Of a stretch of 64,000 bases of DNA, positions 17,495-24,134 are shown piece after piece. This stretch comes from Nocardioides sp. GY 10127 (lineage in GTDB: Bacteria; Actinomycetota; Actinomycetes; Propionibacteriales; Nocardioidaceae): the NCBI RefSeq assembly GCF_004919085.1, contig NZ_STGL01000002.1:1-64000 (forward strand), read 5' to 3'. Within the stretch, counting starts at the first letter, position 1; each line of letters starts with the position of its first letter. The position numbers and the translations under genes are program-made. Under the pieces are notes generated by a model, which had not been told where the DNA came from, searched no databases, and saw only the letters and a program-made list of their open reading frames with translations.

Positions 17495-17800
17495 TCACTC
17501 GGCGGATGACTCGCGAGGATGCAGCACCGACCAGTCCGCTTCGACCGAGCGGACCTCTTCGAGCGCGTAGGCGATGAGGTCCACGGACTCAGCGCCCTCC
17601 GACTGCCAAGAGTCGCTCATTATGACACTGCCGGGAGCGACGGGCGGGCGCTCCTGCAGAGGCTCCACACGAGTCGTGTCGGGCCGCGCGAACAAGAGAT
17701 TGCCGTCTTGGATGCCGAAGAAGACGACGTCGACGAGCGACGCTTCGGTGTCGTCGAACAGGGTGACGTAGTAGTTCCCGGTGGGCACCTGGCTCGCCAT
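17495..17800 (-). CDS. Hypothetical protein translationally coupled to hybrid parE
   Basis: A 101-residue acidic protein of unknown family: NYYVTLFDDTEASLVDVVFFGIQDGNLLFARPD near the start and DLIAYALEEVRSVEADW near the end. Its ATG (17798-17800) overlaps the last base of the parE stop as TGATG, so ribosomes finishing ParE can reinitiate on it. It lies wholly inside the element, so it exploits parE transcription after integration. It is too short for firm assignment. A longer frame upstream is antisense or out of frame to parE and is not real. Confidence 0.65.
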   Translation of the reverse strand: MASQVPTGNYYVTLFDDTEASLVDVVFFGIQDGNLLFARPDTTRVEPLQERPPVAPGSVIMSDSWQSEGAESVDLIAYALEEVRSVEADWSVLHPRESSAE

Positions 17801-19875
17801 CAGATGTCGAGGTCTTCCTCGCTCATATGTCCCCCGTTCACTACGATGAACTCCTTGCGCGGAGCCACCTCCGAGCCCATCAGCAGCTCGAACACGTTGC
17901 CGGCGATCTCGGCGTCGTCGACGGTGATCCGCCGCAGCGTGCGGCGACGCGGGTCCATCGTGGTCTCGGCCAGCTGGTCGGCGTCCATCTCGCCCAGACC
18001 CTTGTAGCGCTGCACCGGGTCCTTCCAGGACACGTTCTTCTTGCGCAGCTCGGCCAGCTTCCGCTGGAGCTCGGCGTCGGAGTAGGTGTAGACGTACTTG
18101 TCCATGCCCTTGCGCGGGTTCGAGATCTCGATCCGGTGCAGCGGCGGGACGGCCGAGTAGACCCGGCCCTCGGTGATGAGCTCGGGCATGTACTTGAAGA
18201 ACAGCGTGGCGAGCAGGCAGCGGATGTGGGCGCCGTCGGAGTCGGCGTCCGCCATGAAGATGATCCGGCCGTAGCGCGCGGCGTCGAGGTCGAAGGTCCG
18301 CCCGGAACCGGCGCCGACCACCTGGATGATCGAGGCGCACTCGGCGTTCTTCAGCATGTCGCCGACCGACGCCTTCTGGACGTTGAGGATCTTGCCGCGG
18401 ATCGGCAGCAGGGCCTGGAACTCCGAGTTGCGGGCGAGCTTCGCCGTGCCCAGAGCGGAGTCACCCTCGACGATGAACAGCTCGGAGCGCTCGTTGTCGT
18501 TGGCGCGGCAGTCGGCCAGCTTGGCCGGGAGCGCGGAGGACTCCAGCGCGTTCTTGCGCCGCTGGTTCTCGCGGTGCTGGCGCGCGGCCATCCGGGTCTT
18601 GGCCGCGTTGGAGACCTTCTCCATCACCAGCTTCGCGGCGGCCTTCTCCTCGCGCTTGGAGGAGGTGAGGAACGCCTTGAGCTCCTGGGCGACGACCTTG
18701 CGGACGATCGCGCGCGCGGCGGGCGTCCCCAGGATCTCCTTGGTCTGGCCCTCGAACTGGGGCTCGGCCAGGCGGACGGTGACGACGGCGGTGAGTCCCT
18801 CCAGCACGTCGTCCTTGGCCACGTCGTCGTCGTTGACCTTGAGCACCTTGGCGGCGCGCATGACGTCGTTGAAGGTGCGCACCAGCGCGCCCTCGAAGCC
18901 GGTGACGTGGGTGCCGCCCTTGGGGGTGGCGATGACGTTCACGAACGAGCGCAGGGTCGTGTCGTAGCCGGTGCCCCAGCGGGTGGCGATGTCCACGACG
19001 AGCTCGCGCTCGACGTCCGAGGAGACCATGTGACCGCTGGCGTCGAGGACGGGCACCGTCTCGGTGAAGGTGTCCTGGCCCTGCAGCCGCAGGATCGGCG
19101 TGACAGGCTCGTCGGACGCGAGGAAGTCGGCGAACTCGGTGATGCCGCCGTCGTGCTGGAACTCCTCCACGACCGGCTCCTCGCCCGCGGCGGTGGGCCG
19201 CAGGTCGGTGAGCTTGATGGCCAGGCCCGGCACGATGAAGGAGGTCTGACGAGCACGGCCGACGAGGTCGGCCCAGACGAACCCGGCGTCCTTGGTGAAG
19301 ATCTGCCGGTCCGCCCAGAAGCGGATGCGGGTGCCGCTTCGGCCCTTGGCGACACGGCCACCCTTGCGGGTCAGGCCCGAGCGGGGCTCGAAGTCGGCCT
19401 CGGGTGCCTCGCCGTCGAAGACGCCCGGGACGCCGCGGCGGAACGACATCCCCTGCACGGCGGGGCTGCGCTCGACGTCGATGTCCATCCGGCTGCTCAG
19501 CGCGTTGACGACCGAGAGCCCCACGCCGTGCAGACCGCCGGTGGCGTTGTAGGAGCCCCCGCCGAACTTGCCGCCGGCGTGCAGCTTGGTCGCGACGACC
19601 TCCACGCCCGGGAGACCGGTGCGCGGCTCCTTGTCGGTGGGGATGCCGCGTCCGTCGTCGTGGACCTCGACCGAGCCGTCGACGTGCAGCGTCACCTCGA
19701 CGCGGGTCGCGAAGCCGGCCAGCGCCTCGTCCACGCCGTTGTCGATGATCTCCCACACGCAGTGCATGAGGCCCCGGGTGTCGGTCGACCCGATGTACAT
19801 GCCGGGACGCTTGCGCACCGCCTCCAGACCCTCGAGGACGAGGAGGTGGGCTGCGTTGTAGGTGTTGTCGGCGAT
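17800..19875 (-). CDS. parE: DNA topoisomerase IV subunit B (ParE), hybrid C-terminus
   Basis: A 691-residue GyrB/ParE ATPase subunit. It has the GHKL elements EIIDNGVDEALAG, DDGRGIPTD and GLHGVGLSVVNALS in the first 130 residues and the TOPRIM elements ELFIVEGDSALGTAK and MADADSDGAHI. The conserved N-terminal arm (YNAAHLLVLEGLEAVRKRPGMYIG) is encoded upstream of the first ordinary start (GTG 19818). In that stretch the only well-placed start is ATC at 19873-19875, 6 bases after an AGGAG. The last 13 residues (VNGGHMSEEDLDI, with GTA/GTC both valine before them) come from the integrated element, replacing the native tail of equal length. The core remains intact, so function is expected. Confidence 0.9.
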   Translation of the reverse strand: MADNTYNAAHLLVLEGLEAVRKRPGMYIGSTDTRGLMHCVWEIIDNGVDEALAGFATRVEVTLHVDGSVEVHDDGRGIPTDKEPRTGLPGVEVVATKLHAGGKFGGGSYNATGGLHGVGLSVVNALSSRMDIDVERSPAVQGMSFRRGVPGVFDGEAPEADFEPRSGLTRKGGRVAKGRSGTRIRFWADRQIFTKDAGFVWADLVGRARQTSFIVPGLAIKLTDLRPTAAGEEPVVEEFQHDGGITEFADFLASDEPVTPILRLQGQDTFTETVPVLDASGHMVSSDVERELVVDIATRWGTGYDTTLRSFVNVIATPKGGTHVTGFEGALVRTFNDVMRAAKVLKVNDDDVAKDDVLEGLTAVVTVRLAEPQFEGQTKEILGTPAARAIVRKVVAQELKAFLTSSKREEKAAAKLVMEKVSNAAKTRMAARQHRENQRRKNALESSALPAKLADCRANDNERSELFIVEGDSALGTAKLARNSEFQALLPIRGKILNVQKASVGDMLKNAECASIIQVVGAGSGRTFDLDAARYGRIIFMADADSDGAHIRCLLATLFFKYMPELITEGRVYSAVPPLHRIEISNPRKGMDKYVYTYSDAELQRKLAELRKKNVSWKDPVQRYKGLGEMDADQLAETTMDPRRRTLRRITVDDAEIAGNVFELLMGSEVAPRKEFIVVNGGHMSEEDLDI
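17843..17851. other. attR core of the integrated element
   Basis: Second copy of ACGATGAAC, inside the codons for the last shared residues FIV of ParE. The predicted crossover dinucleotide is AA at 17849-17850. The element arm to the left (CTCATATGTCC at 17822-17832) mirrors CTCATGTCC read on the opposite strand at 13813-13821 beside attL. Confidence 0.8.
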
Positions 19876-19881
19876 CGTGGG

Positions 19882-19886
19882 CTCCT
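19882..19886 (-). promoter_or_regulatory. Ribosome binding site deciding the parE start
   Basis: AGGAG on the minus strand, with a 6-base spacer to ATC 19873-19875. No ATG, GTG or TTG occurs between this site and codon 20 of the conserved frame; an in-frame TGA lies just upstream. This makes ATC the best candidate start. Confidence 0.6.
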
Positions 19887-20194
19887 GCGTCGTGCGGTCT
19901 CACCTGGTACGGACGGGTGGCCCCGATTCGACCATTCGGTGGATTCGGCGCCATCCGCTCGGGGTAGAGGCTACGAAAGTACTTCCGACACGCCGTTCCC
20001 GGGTGGAGGCTCGCCCTCCGACCGGGACTAGCGTGAACCGCACCGAGGATCACGAATGGGACAAGATCGAGGGCTGCAACCCTCGTCACACTCCCTGAAG
20101 TGGCCTCGGGGTGGACACTGGGTGGACGGACCGACGCTCGACCGGGGCTCAACCGGACGGGTCGAGGACCGTTCGGGACGACGACGTCCCAGAC

Positions 20195-20221
20195 GGGAAT
20201 CACCAGGCTGCGACAACGGTT
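20195..20221 (+). promoter_or_regulatory. Sigma-R/sigma-H-type promoter, distal
   Basis: GGGAAT (20195-20200), an 18-base spacer and GTT (20219-20221) match the GGAAT-N18-GTT pattern of the SigR/SigH thiol-stress sigma factors of actinobacteria. It lies about 130 bases before the DUF7455 start. Confidence 0.5.
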
Positions 20222-20290
20222 GCAGAGGGAGATCCGTCAAGACGCACCACCGGGTGCCGATGATGAGGTCGGGCACAACACCGGGTGAAC

Positions 20291-20317
20291 GGGAATCCTG
20301 GGCCACCTGGCTACGTT
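20291..20317 (+). promoter_or_regulatory. Sigma-R/sigma-H-type promoter, proximal
   Basis: GGGAAT (20291-20296), 18 bases, GTT (20315-20317). The start codon at 20354 is 36 bases after the -10 element, leaving a short leader. Confidence 0.6.
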
Positions 20318-20353
20318 GTGCTCACCACAGAGCGACCAAGAAATGAGGCCGAT

Positions 20354-20578
20354 GTGACTACTGCAGTTGCCCCCAGCTCCTCGCTGACCGCTGCTGACCG
20401 CTGCGACCGATGCGGCGCTCAGGCCTACCTCCGGGTCGAGCTCCAGAGCGGCGGTGAGCTCCTCTTCTGCGCTCACCACGCACGGGAGCACGGCGACAAG
20501 ATCAAGGCGATGGCCGCGACGGTCGTGGACGAGACCCACAAGCTCACCGGCACCCAGGCTCCGTCCAGCGACGCCTGA
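20354..20578 (+). CDS. DUF7455 small zinc-ribbon-like protein
   Basis: A 74-residue protein with CDRCGAQAYLRVELQSG near residue 17 and LLFCAHHAREH near residue 38: two Cys plus Cys-His-His that would bind one zinc. This is the actinobacterial DUF7455 family, usually found near the principal sigma factor gene, as here (sigma factor at 22506). GTG 20354 is preceded by GAGG. Two GGGAAT-N18-GTT promoters stand upstream, and a strong terminator follows. Its job is unknown; the promoters suggest induction by thiol oxidation, which would suit a Cys-rich zinc protein. Confidence 0.82.
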   Translation: MTTAVAPSSSLTAADRCDRCGAQAYLRVELQSGGELLFCAHHAREHGDKIKAMAATVVDETHKLTGTQAPSSDA

Positions 20579-20595
20579 GCCGCCCGAACCCGATC

Positions 20596-20628
20596 GAGGG
20601 CCCCGGACCATACTGGTCCGGGGCCCTC
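20596..20628 (+). terminator. Strong hairpin terminator after the DUF7455 gene
   Basis: Perfect 15-base arms (20596-20610 and 20614-20628) with a 3-base loop, 17 bases past the stop codon. A short T-containing stretch follows. Confidence 0.8.
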
Positions 20629-20683
20629 GGCCATTTCAGCGCCCCGGGACGCACTCCTCCACGTCAAGACGTAGATTGCAGCC

Positions 20684-21013
20684 ATGACCTCTCGGACACC
20701 CGTGCCCTTCTACGAGCGACCGCCCCGGGAGCAGGCGATGTTCGCCATCCGCTGCTGCCTCGCGGGCGGGCTCGTCCTCGTCGTACTGTCCGCCCTCCTC
20801 GGGTACGCCACGGCAGGCTCCAACCCCCGAGCGGACGACACCCAGGCCGTGGCCGCGCTCGTCGGGGTCGTCAGGTGGATCGGAGGCAGCCTCCTGGCCG
20901 TCGCCGTCATCTCCTACGGCGTCCGCCTGGGCGTGCTGTCGGCCCAGGGCTCCGACCAGACCGCCCTGGCCGCCAGGACTTCCGACGCCGCGGACGCCTC
21001 CGAGCCTCGATGA
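20684..21013 (+). CDS. Small two-helix membrane protein, unknown
   Basis: A 109-residue protein with two hydrophobic segments, about residues 22-44 (FAIRCCLAGGLVLVVLSALLG) and 62-85 (WIGGSLLAVAVISYGVRLGVL), and polar ends. The ATG at 20684 is well placed after the terminator of the previous gene. I do not recognise a family. It is probably an inner membrane protein with both ends in the cytoplasm. Confidence 0.65.
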   Translation: MTSRTPVPFYERPPREQAMFAIRCCLAGGLVLVVLSALLGYATAGSNPRADDTQAVAALVGVVRWIGGSLLAVAVISYGVRLGVLSAQGSDQTALAARTSDAADASEPR

Positions 21014-21095
21014 CCCACCGCGGCCGGGGCGATTCTTGACCTGATCGCGACCGGGTGTCGTCCCGCTGGGGGCCGGCTGCCGGGATGATGGCCGG

Positions 21096-21971
21096 GTGGC
21101 CGTCCTCCTCGCCCTCGCCAGCGCCGTCGCCTACGGGCTCTCCGACTTCGTCGCCGGGCTGGCGGCGGGCCGGGTGGGGGCCTGGGCCGCGGCCTTCCTG
21201 GGCCAGCTCACCGGCGCGCTCGTGGTCTGCTGCCTCGGGCTGGGGCTGGGGGGTTCCCCCGGCCTCGGCGACCTCGGCTGGGCGGTCGTGGCCGGCGTCG
21301 GTGGCGGCCTCGGCACGGCCTTCCTCTACCGCGGCCTCTCCACGGGCCGGATGGGCGTCGTGGCGCCCGTCTCCGGCGTGGGGGCCGTGGTGATCCCGGT
21401 CGTCGTCGGGCTCGGTCTAGGTGAGCGTCCTGGACTCATGGTGGGTATCGGCATCCTCGCCGCTCTCCCCGGGATCTGGTTGGTGGCACTGGAGCCCGGC
21501 GGTGCCGATGCCCCCGCCCCCGGCCCCGCCCCCGCCGACGGCAGCAGCGACCGCCGGGCTCTCCAGGACGGTCTGCTCGCCGGAGCCGGCTTCGGCGTCC
21601 TCTTCGTCGGACTCTCCCGCATCCCCCACGACGCCGGACTGCTCCCCGTGGCCCTCAACCACGTCGTCGCCGCGGTCGTCGTGGCGGTCGTCGCGAGCGT
21701 GCTCGGGGCGTCCTGGTTCCCGCGCGGCTCCGGGCACCTGCGGGGCTCGGCAGCCGCCGTCGGGGCCGGCCTCCTCGGCGCCGGCGCCACCACGACGTTC
21801 CTGCTCGCCAGCCACGGCGGCTACCTGACCGTCGTCTCGGTGCTCGCGTCGCTGTACCCCGCCGTCACCGTCGCCCTGGCCGCCCTCGTCCTGCGAGAGC
21901 GCATCCACCGCACCCAGGGCGTCGGCCTCGCCCTCTGTGCGCTCGCCGTCGGGCTCGTCGCCGCAGGCTGA
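21096..21971 (+). CDS. EamA/DMT-family transporter
   Basis: A 291-residue membrane protein with ten predicted helices in two EamA repeats: the first begins VLLALASAVAYGLSDFVAGL, the second LLAGAGFGVLFVGLSRI. The final repeat ends with the typical VSVLASLYPAVTVALAALVLRERIHRTQGVGLALC segment. Family members export or import small metabolites such as amino acids; substrate is unknown. The start is GTG 21096. It is convergent with the sigma factor gene; the space between contains three palindromic repeats. Confidence 0.88.
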   Translation: MAVLLALASAVAYGLSDFVAGLAAGRVGAWAAAFLGQLTGALVVCCLGLGLGGSPGLGDLGWAVVAGVGGGLGTAFLYRGLSTGRMGVVAPVSGVGAVVIPVVVGLGLGERPGLMVGIGILAALPGIWLVALEPGGADAPAPGPAPADGSSDRRALQDGLLAGAGFGVLFVGLSRIPHDAGLLPVALNHVVAAVVVAVVASVLGASWFPRGSGHLRGSAAAVGAGLLGAGATTTFLLASHGGYLTVVSVLASLYPAVTVALAALVLRERIHRTQGVGLALCALAVGLVAAG

Positions 21972-22022
21972 GGCCGCTGCTTCGCTGAGGTCCGCCGGGT
22001 TGCTGACTCGGCCGGGGGCCTC

Positions 22023-22086
22023 ACGTTTGGTCACCAACGGCGTCTCCGGCGCCCCCGAACCCCACGTTGGTGACCAAACCTGACGC
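22023..22086. repeat. Palindromic repeat, copy 1
   Basis: Perfect 15-base arms GTTTGGTCACCAACG (22025-22039) and its complement (22065-22079) around a 25-base loop; the flanking CAC and CTGACGC are also conserved among copies. Centre at 22052. Confidence 0.9.
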
Positions 22087-22187
22087 CGGCACGCCAACAA
22101 CGGCGCTGACACCCGGCAGGCACCCACCGGCGTCGGCGCTGCCCGCCGCCGGCGACCACCACAGCGCAGACCGCCCCATCCAGCCCC

Positions 22188-22251
22188 ACGTTTGGTCACC
22201 AACGGCGACTCCAGCGCCCCGGAACCCCACGTTGGTGACCAAACCTGACGC
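22188..22251. repeat. Palindromic repeat, copy 2
   Basis: Same 15-base arms at 22190-22204 and 22230-22244; 25-base loop nearly identical to copy 1. Centre 165 bases from copy 1. Confidence 0.9.
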
Positions 22252-22351
22252 AGACACGCCTGACACCGGCGCCAAGACTCGGCTGTCCCCCCGGTAGCGG
22301 CCCTCTGAGCCGTCAGCGACCGCCGCAGCGCGCACGGCCCTTATAGCCTCA

Positions 22352-22414
22352 CGTTTGGTCACCAACGGCGACTGCAGCGCCCCACAACCCCACGTTGGTG
22401 ACCAAACCTGACGC
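22352..22414. repeat. Palindromic repeat, copy 3
   Basis: Same arms at 22354-22368 and 22393-22407 with a 24-base loop. Centre about 164 bases from copy 2. The spacers between copies share only their first bases (CTGACGC, then ACACGCC) and then diverge. Confidence 0.9.
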
Positions 22415-22447
22415 AGAGACGCCCAAGACGCCCAAGACGCCCGAGAC
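22415..22447. repeat. Short tandem repeat before the sigma factor terminator
   Basis: A nine-base unit GACGCCCAA/G occurs about three and a half times between palindromic copy 3 and the terminator hairpin. It could be a slippage product. Confidence 0.6.
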
Positions 22448-22487
22448 GCAGCGAGGCCCGCCGACGAACGTCGGCGGGCCTCGCTGC
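22448..22487 (-). terminator. Terminator of the principal sigma factor gene
   Basis: Perfect 18-base arms (22448-22465 and 22470-22487) with a 4-base loop, 18 bases beyond the sigma factor stop on the minus strand. Confidence 0.8.
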
Positions 22488-22505
22488 AGGTGGAGCGGCG
22501 GTCGA

Positions 22506-23972
22506 TCAGTCCAGGTAGTCGCGCAGGACCTGCGAGCGGCTGGGGTGACGCAGCTTCGACATGGTCTTGGACTCGATCTGGCGGATGCGCTCTCGGGTGA
22601 CCCCGTAGACCTTGCCGATCTCGTCCAGCGTCTTGGGCTGGCCGTCGGTGAGGCCGAAGCGCATGGAGACCACACCGGCCTCGCGCTCGGACAGGGTGTC
22701 GAGCACGGCGTGCAGCTGCTCCTGGAGCAGCGTGAACGACACGGCGTCGGCCGGGACGATGGCCTCGGAGTCCTCGATGAGGTCACCGAACTCGGAGTCG
22801 CCGTCCTCGCCGAGCGGCGTGTGCAGGGAGATCGGCTCTCGGCCGTACTTCTGCACCTCGATGACCTTCTCGGGGGTCATGTCGAGCTCGGTGGCCAGCT
22901 CCTCCGGGGTGGGCTCGCGCCCGAGGTCCTGGAGCATCTGGCGCTGCACGCGGGCGAGCTTGTTGATGACCTCGACCATGTGGACCGGGATGCGGATGGT
23001 GCGCGCCTGGTCGGCCATGGCGCGGGTGATGGCCTGGCGGATCCACCACGTCGCGTAGGTCGAGAACTTGTAGCCCTTGGTGTAGTCGAACTTCTCGACC
23101 GCACGGATCAGACCGAGGTTGCCCTCCTGGATCAGGTCCAGGAACAGCATGCCGCGGCCGGTGTAGCGCTTGGCCAGCGAGACGACGAGTCGCAGGTTGG
23201 CCTCGAGCAGGTGGTTCTTGGCGCGGCGGCCGTCCTCGGCGATCCACTCGAGCTCCTCGAGCAGGTCGGCCTTGATCTTGCCGCCCTTGCCGAGCTTCTC
23301 CTCGGAGAAGAGGCCGGCCTCGATCCGCTTGGCGAGCTCGACCTCCATCTCCGCGTTGAGCAGCGGCACCTTGCCGATCTGCTTGAGGTAGTCCTTGACC
23401 GGGTCGGCGGTCGCGCCGGCAACGGTGACGGTCTGCTCGGGCTCGCCGGAGTCGTCGGAGGCGGAGACGACGAAGGAGGCCTCCTTCTCGTCCTCCTTGA
23501 TCGACGGGTCGGTCGCGACGTCCTTCTCGAACTGCTCGTCGGAGACGTCCGGGAGGATCTTCTTGCCGTCGGGGCCCACCTGTGCGGCCTGCTGCTCGGC
23601 GACCTCGGCCACGGTCGGCTGTGCCGTCGTCGCGGGCTCGGCGGCCTTGGTCGCCGAGGCGGCCTTCTTGGCGGCCGGCTTCGCGGCGGTCTTCGCCGGC
23701 GCAGCGGCGGCCTTCTTCGCGGGGGCCTTGGACGCGGCGGCGACGGCCCGGGTCGTGGTGGCGGTGCCGATCTGCACCGTGATCCCGAGACCGCTGAGGT
23801 GCGCCAGCAGCGGCTTCAGGTGGCGCGGCTCGACGTCCGCGTCCTCACTGGCCTGCCGGAGCTCCGCCGGCGTGACCACCCCGGTCGGGGTGCCCCGCTC
23901 GATGAGAGCCACGACGGCCGGGTGCTCGAGCACCTCGGCAGGGATCTTGCGCGAGTTCGAGGACACGAACAC
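22506..23972 (-). CDS. rpoD: RNA polymerase principal sigma factor (RpoD/HrdB/SigA)
   Basis: A 488-residue group 1 sigma-70 factor that directs RNA polymerase to housekeeping promoters. The N-terminal 150 residues hold region 1.1 and an Ala/Lys-rich linker ([20 protein letters not shown] type). Region 1.2 starts at [32 protein letters not shown]; regions 2.2-2.4 at [20 protein letters not shown] and [15 protein letters not shown]; region 4.2 at [20 protein letters not shown]. The GTG at 23972 begins the frame, but the second GTG at 23966 is better spaced from AGAGG, so translation may start there. A perfect terminator follows. A second, smaller RpoD-like factor lies at 43453. Confidence 0.95.
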   Translation of the reverse strand: MFVSSNSRKIPAEVLEHPAVVALIERGTPTGVVTPAELRQASEDADVEPRHLKPLLAHLSGLGITVQIGTATTTRAVAAASKAPAKKAAAAPAKTAAKPAAKKAASATKAAEPATTAQPTVAEVAEQQAAQVGPDGKKILPDVSDEQFEKDVATDPSIKEDEKEASFVVSASDDSGEPEQTVTVAGATADPVKDYLKQIGKVPLLNAEMEVELAKRIEAGLFSEEKLGKGGKIKADLLEELEWIAEDGRRAKNHLLEANLRLVVSLAKRYTGRGMLFLDLIQEGNLGLIRAVEKFDYTKGYKFSTYATWWIRQAITRAMADQARTIRIPVHMVEVINKLARVQRQMLQDLGREPTPEELATELDMTPEKVIEVQKYGREPISLHTPLGEDGDSEFGDLIEDSEAIVPADAVSFTLLQEQLHAVLDTLSEREAGVVSMRFGLTDGQPKTLDEIGKVYGVTRERIRQIESKTMSKLRHPSRSQVLRDYLD

Positions 23973-24134
23973 CTCTCGTCAGCTGGCGTAGGGGCGCGGC
24001 AAGGCCCGGAGTAGTCAAGCGCCGCGTCCGCCATTGTGCCACGGGCGTCACAACGGGCCAGCATCCAGGGGTGTGGCGGCGCGCCCCCGGCCCCCTTACC
24101 CGCCCACTGGTCGAGCCCCGGTCCCGGACCGACA

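Larger units (their letters stand above)
13789..17851. mobile_element. Small integrative element (~4.05 kb) inserted in the 3' end of parE
   Basis: The element spans from the attL core at 13789 to the attR core at 17851. It carries a large serine integrase next to attL, an inward stretch without clear genes, a small unknown protein, a resolvase-type recombinase, a WapI-like immunity protein and a small protein coupled to parE. Base composition is visibly less GC-rich than the flanks, and codon choice is less biased. There are no replication, conjugation or phage structural genes, so it would be mobilised by others or moves only as an integrase-driven cassette. It supplies a replacement 3' end for parE. 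Confidence 0.82.
19876..20353. other. Intergenic region between parE and the DUF7455 gene
   Basis: A 478-base divergent region. On the plus side it holds two sigma-R-like promoters listed separately. On the minus side the parE ribosome site AGGAG is at 19882-19886. No small gene with a convincing start is seen in it. Confidence 0.5.

Noticed and set aside
13834..17800. Prophage interpretation of the integrated segment
   Set aside because: It has no structural, packaging, lysis or phage replication genes and is only 4 kb; an integrative element or satellite fits better.
17800..19818. parE starting at GTG 19818
   Set aside because: It would remove the conserved N-terminal arm encoded upstream in the same frame; an AGGAG-supported ATC further up fits better.
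22021..22365. Minus-strand frame through the palindromic repeats with repeated GLVTNVG peptides
   Set aside because: The peptide repeat is just the translated DNA palindrome; there is no start signal or conserved protein feature.
22021..22414. CRISPR array
   Set aside because: Only three copies, spacing of about 165 bases, palindromic units and no cas genes nearby.
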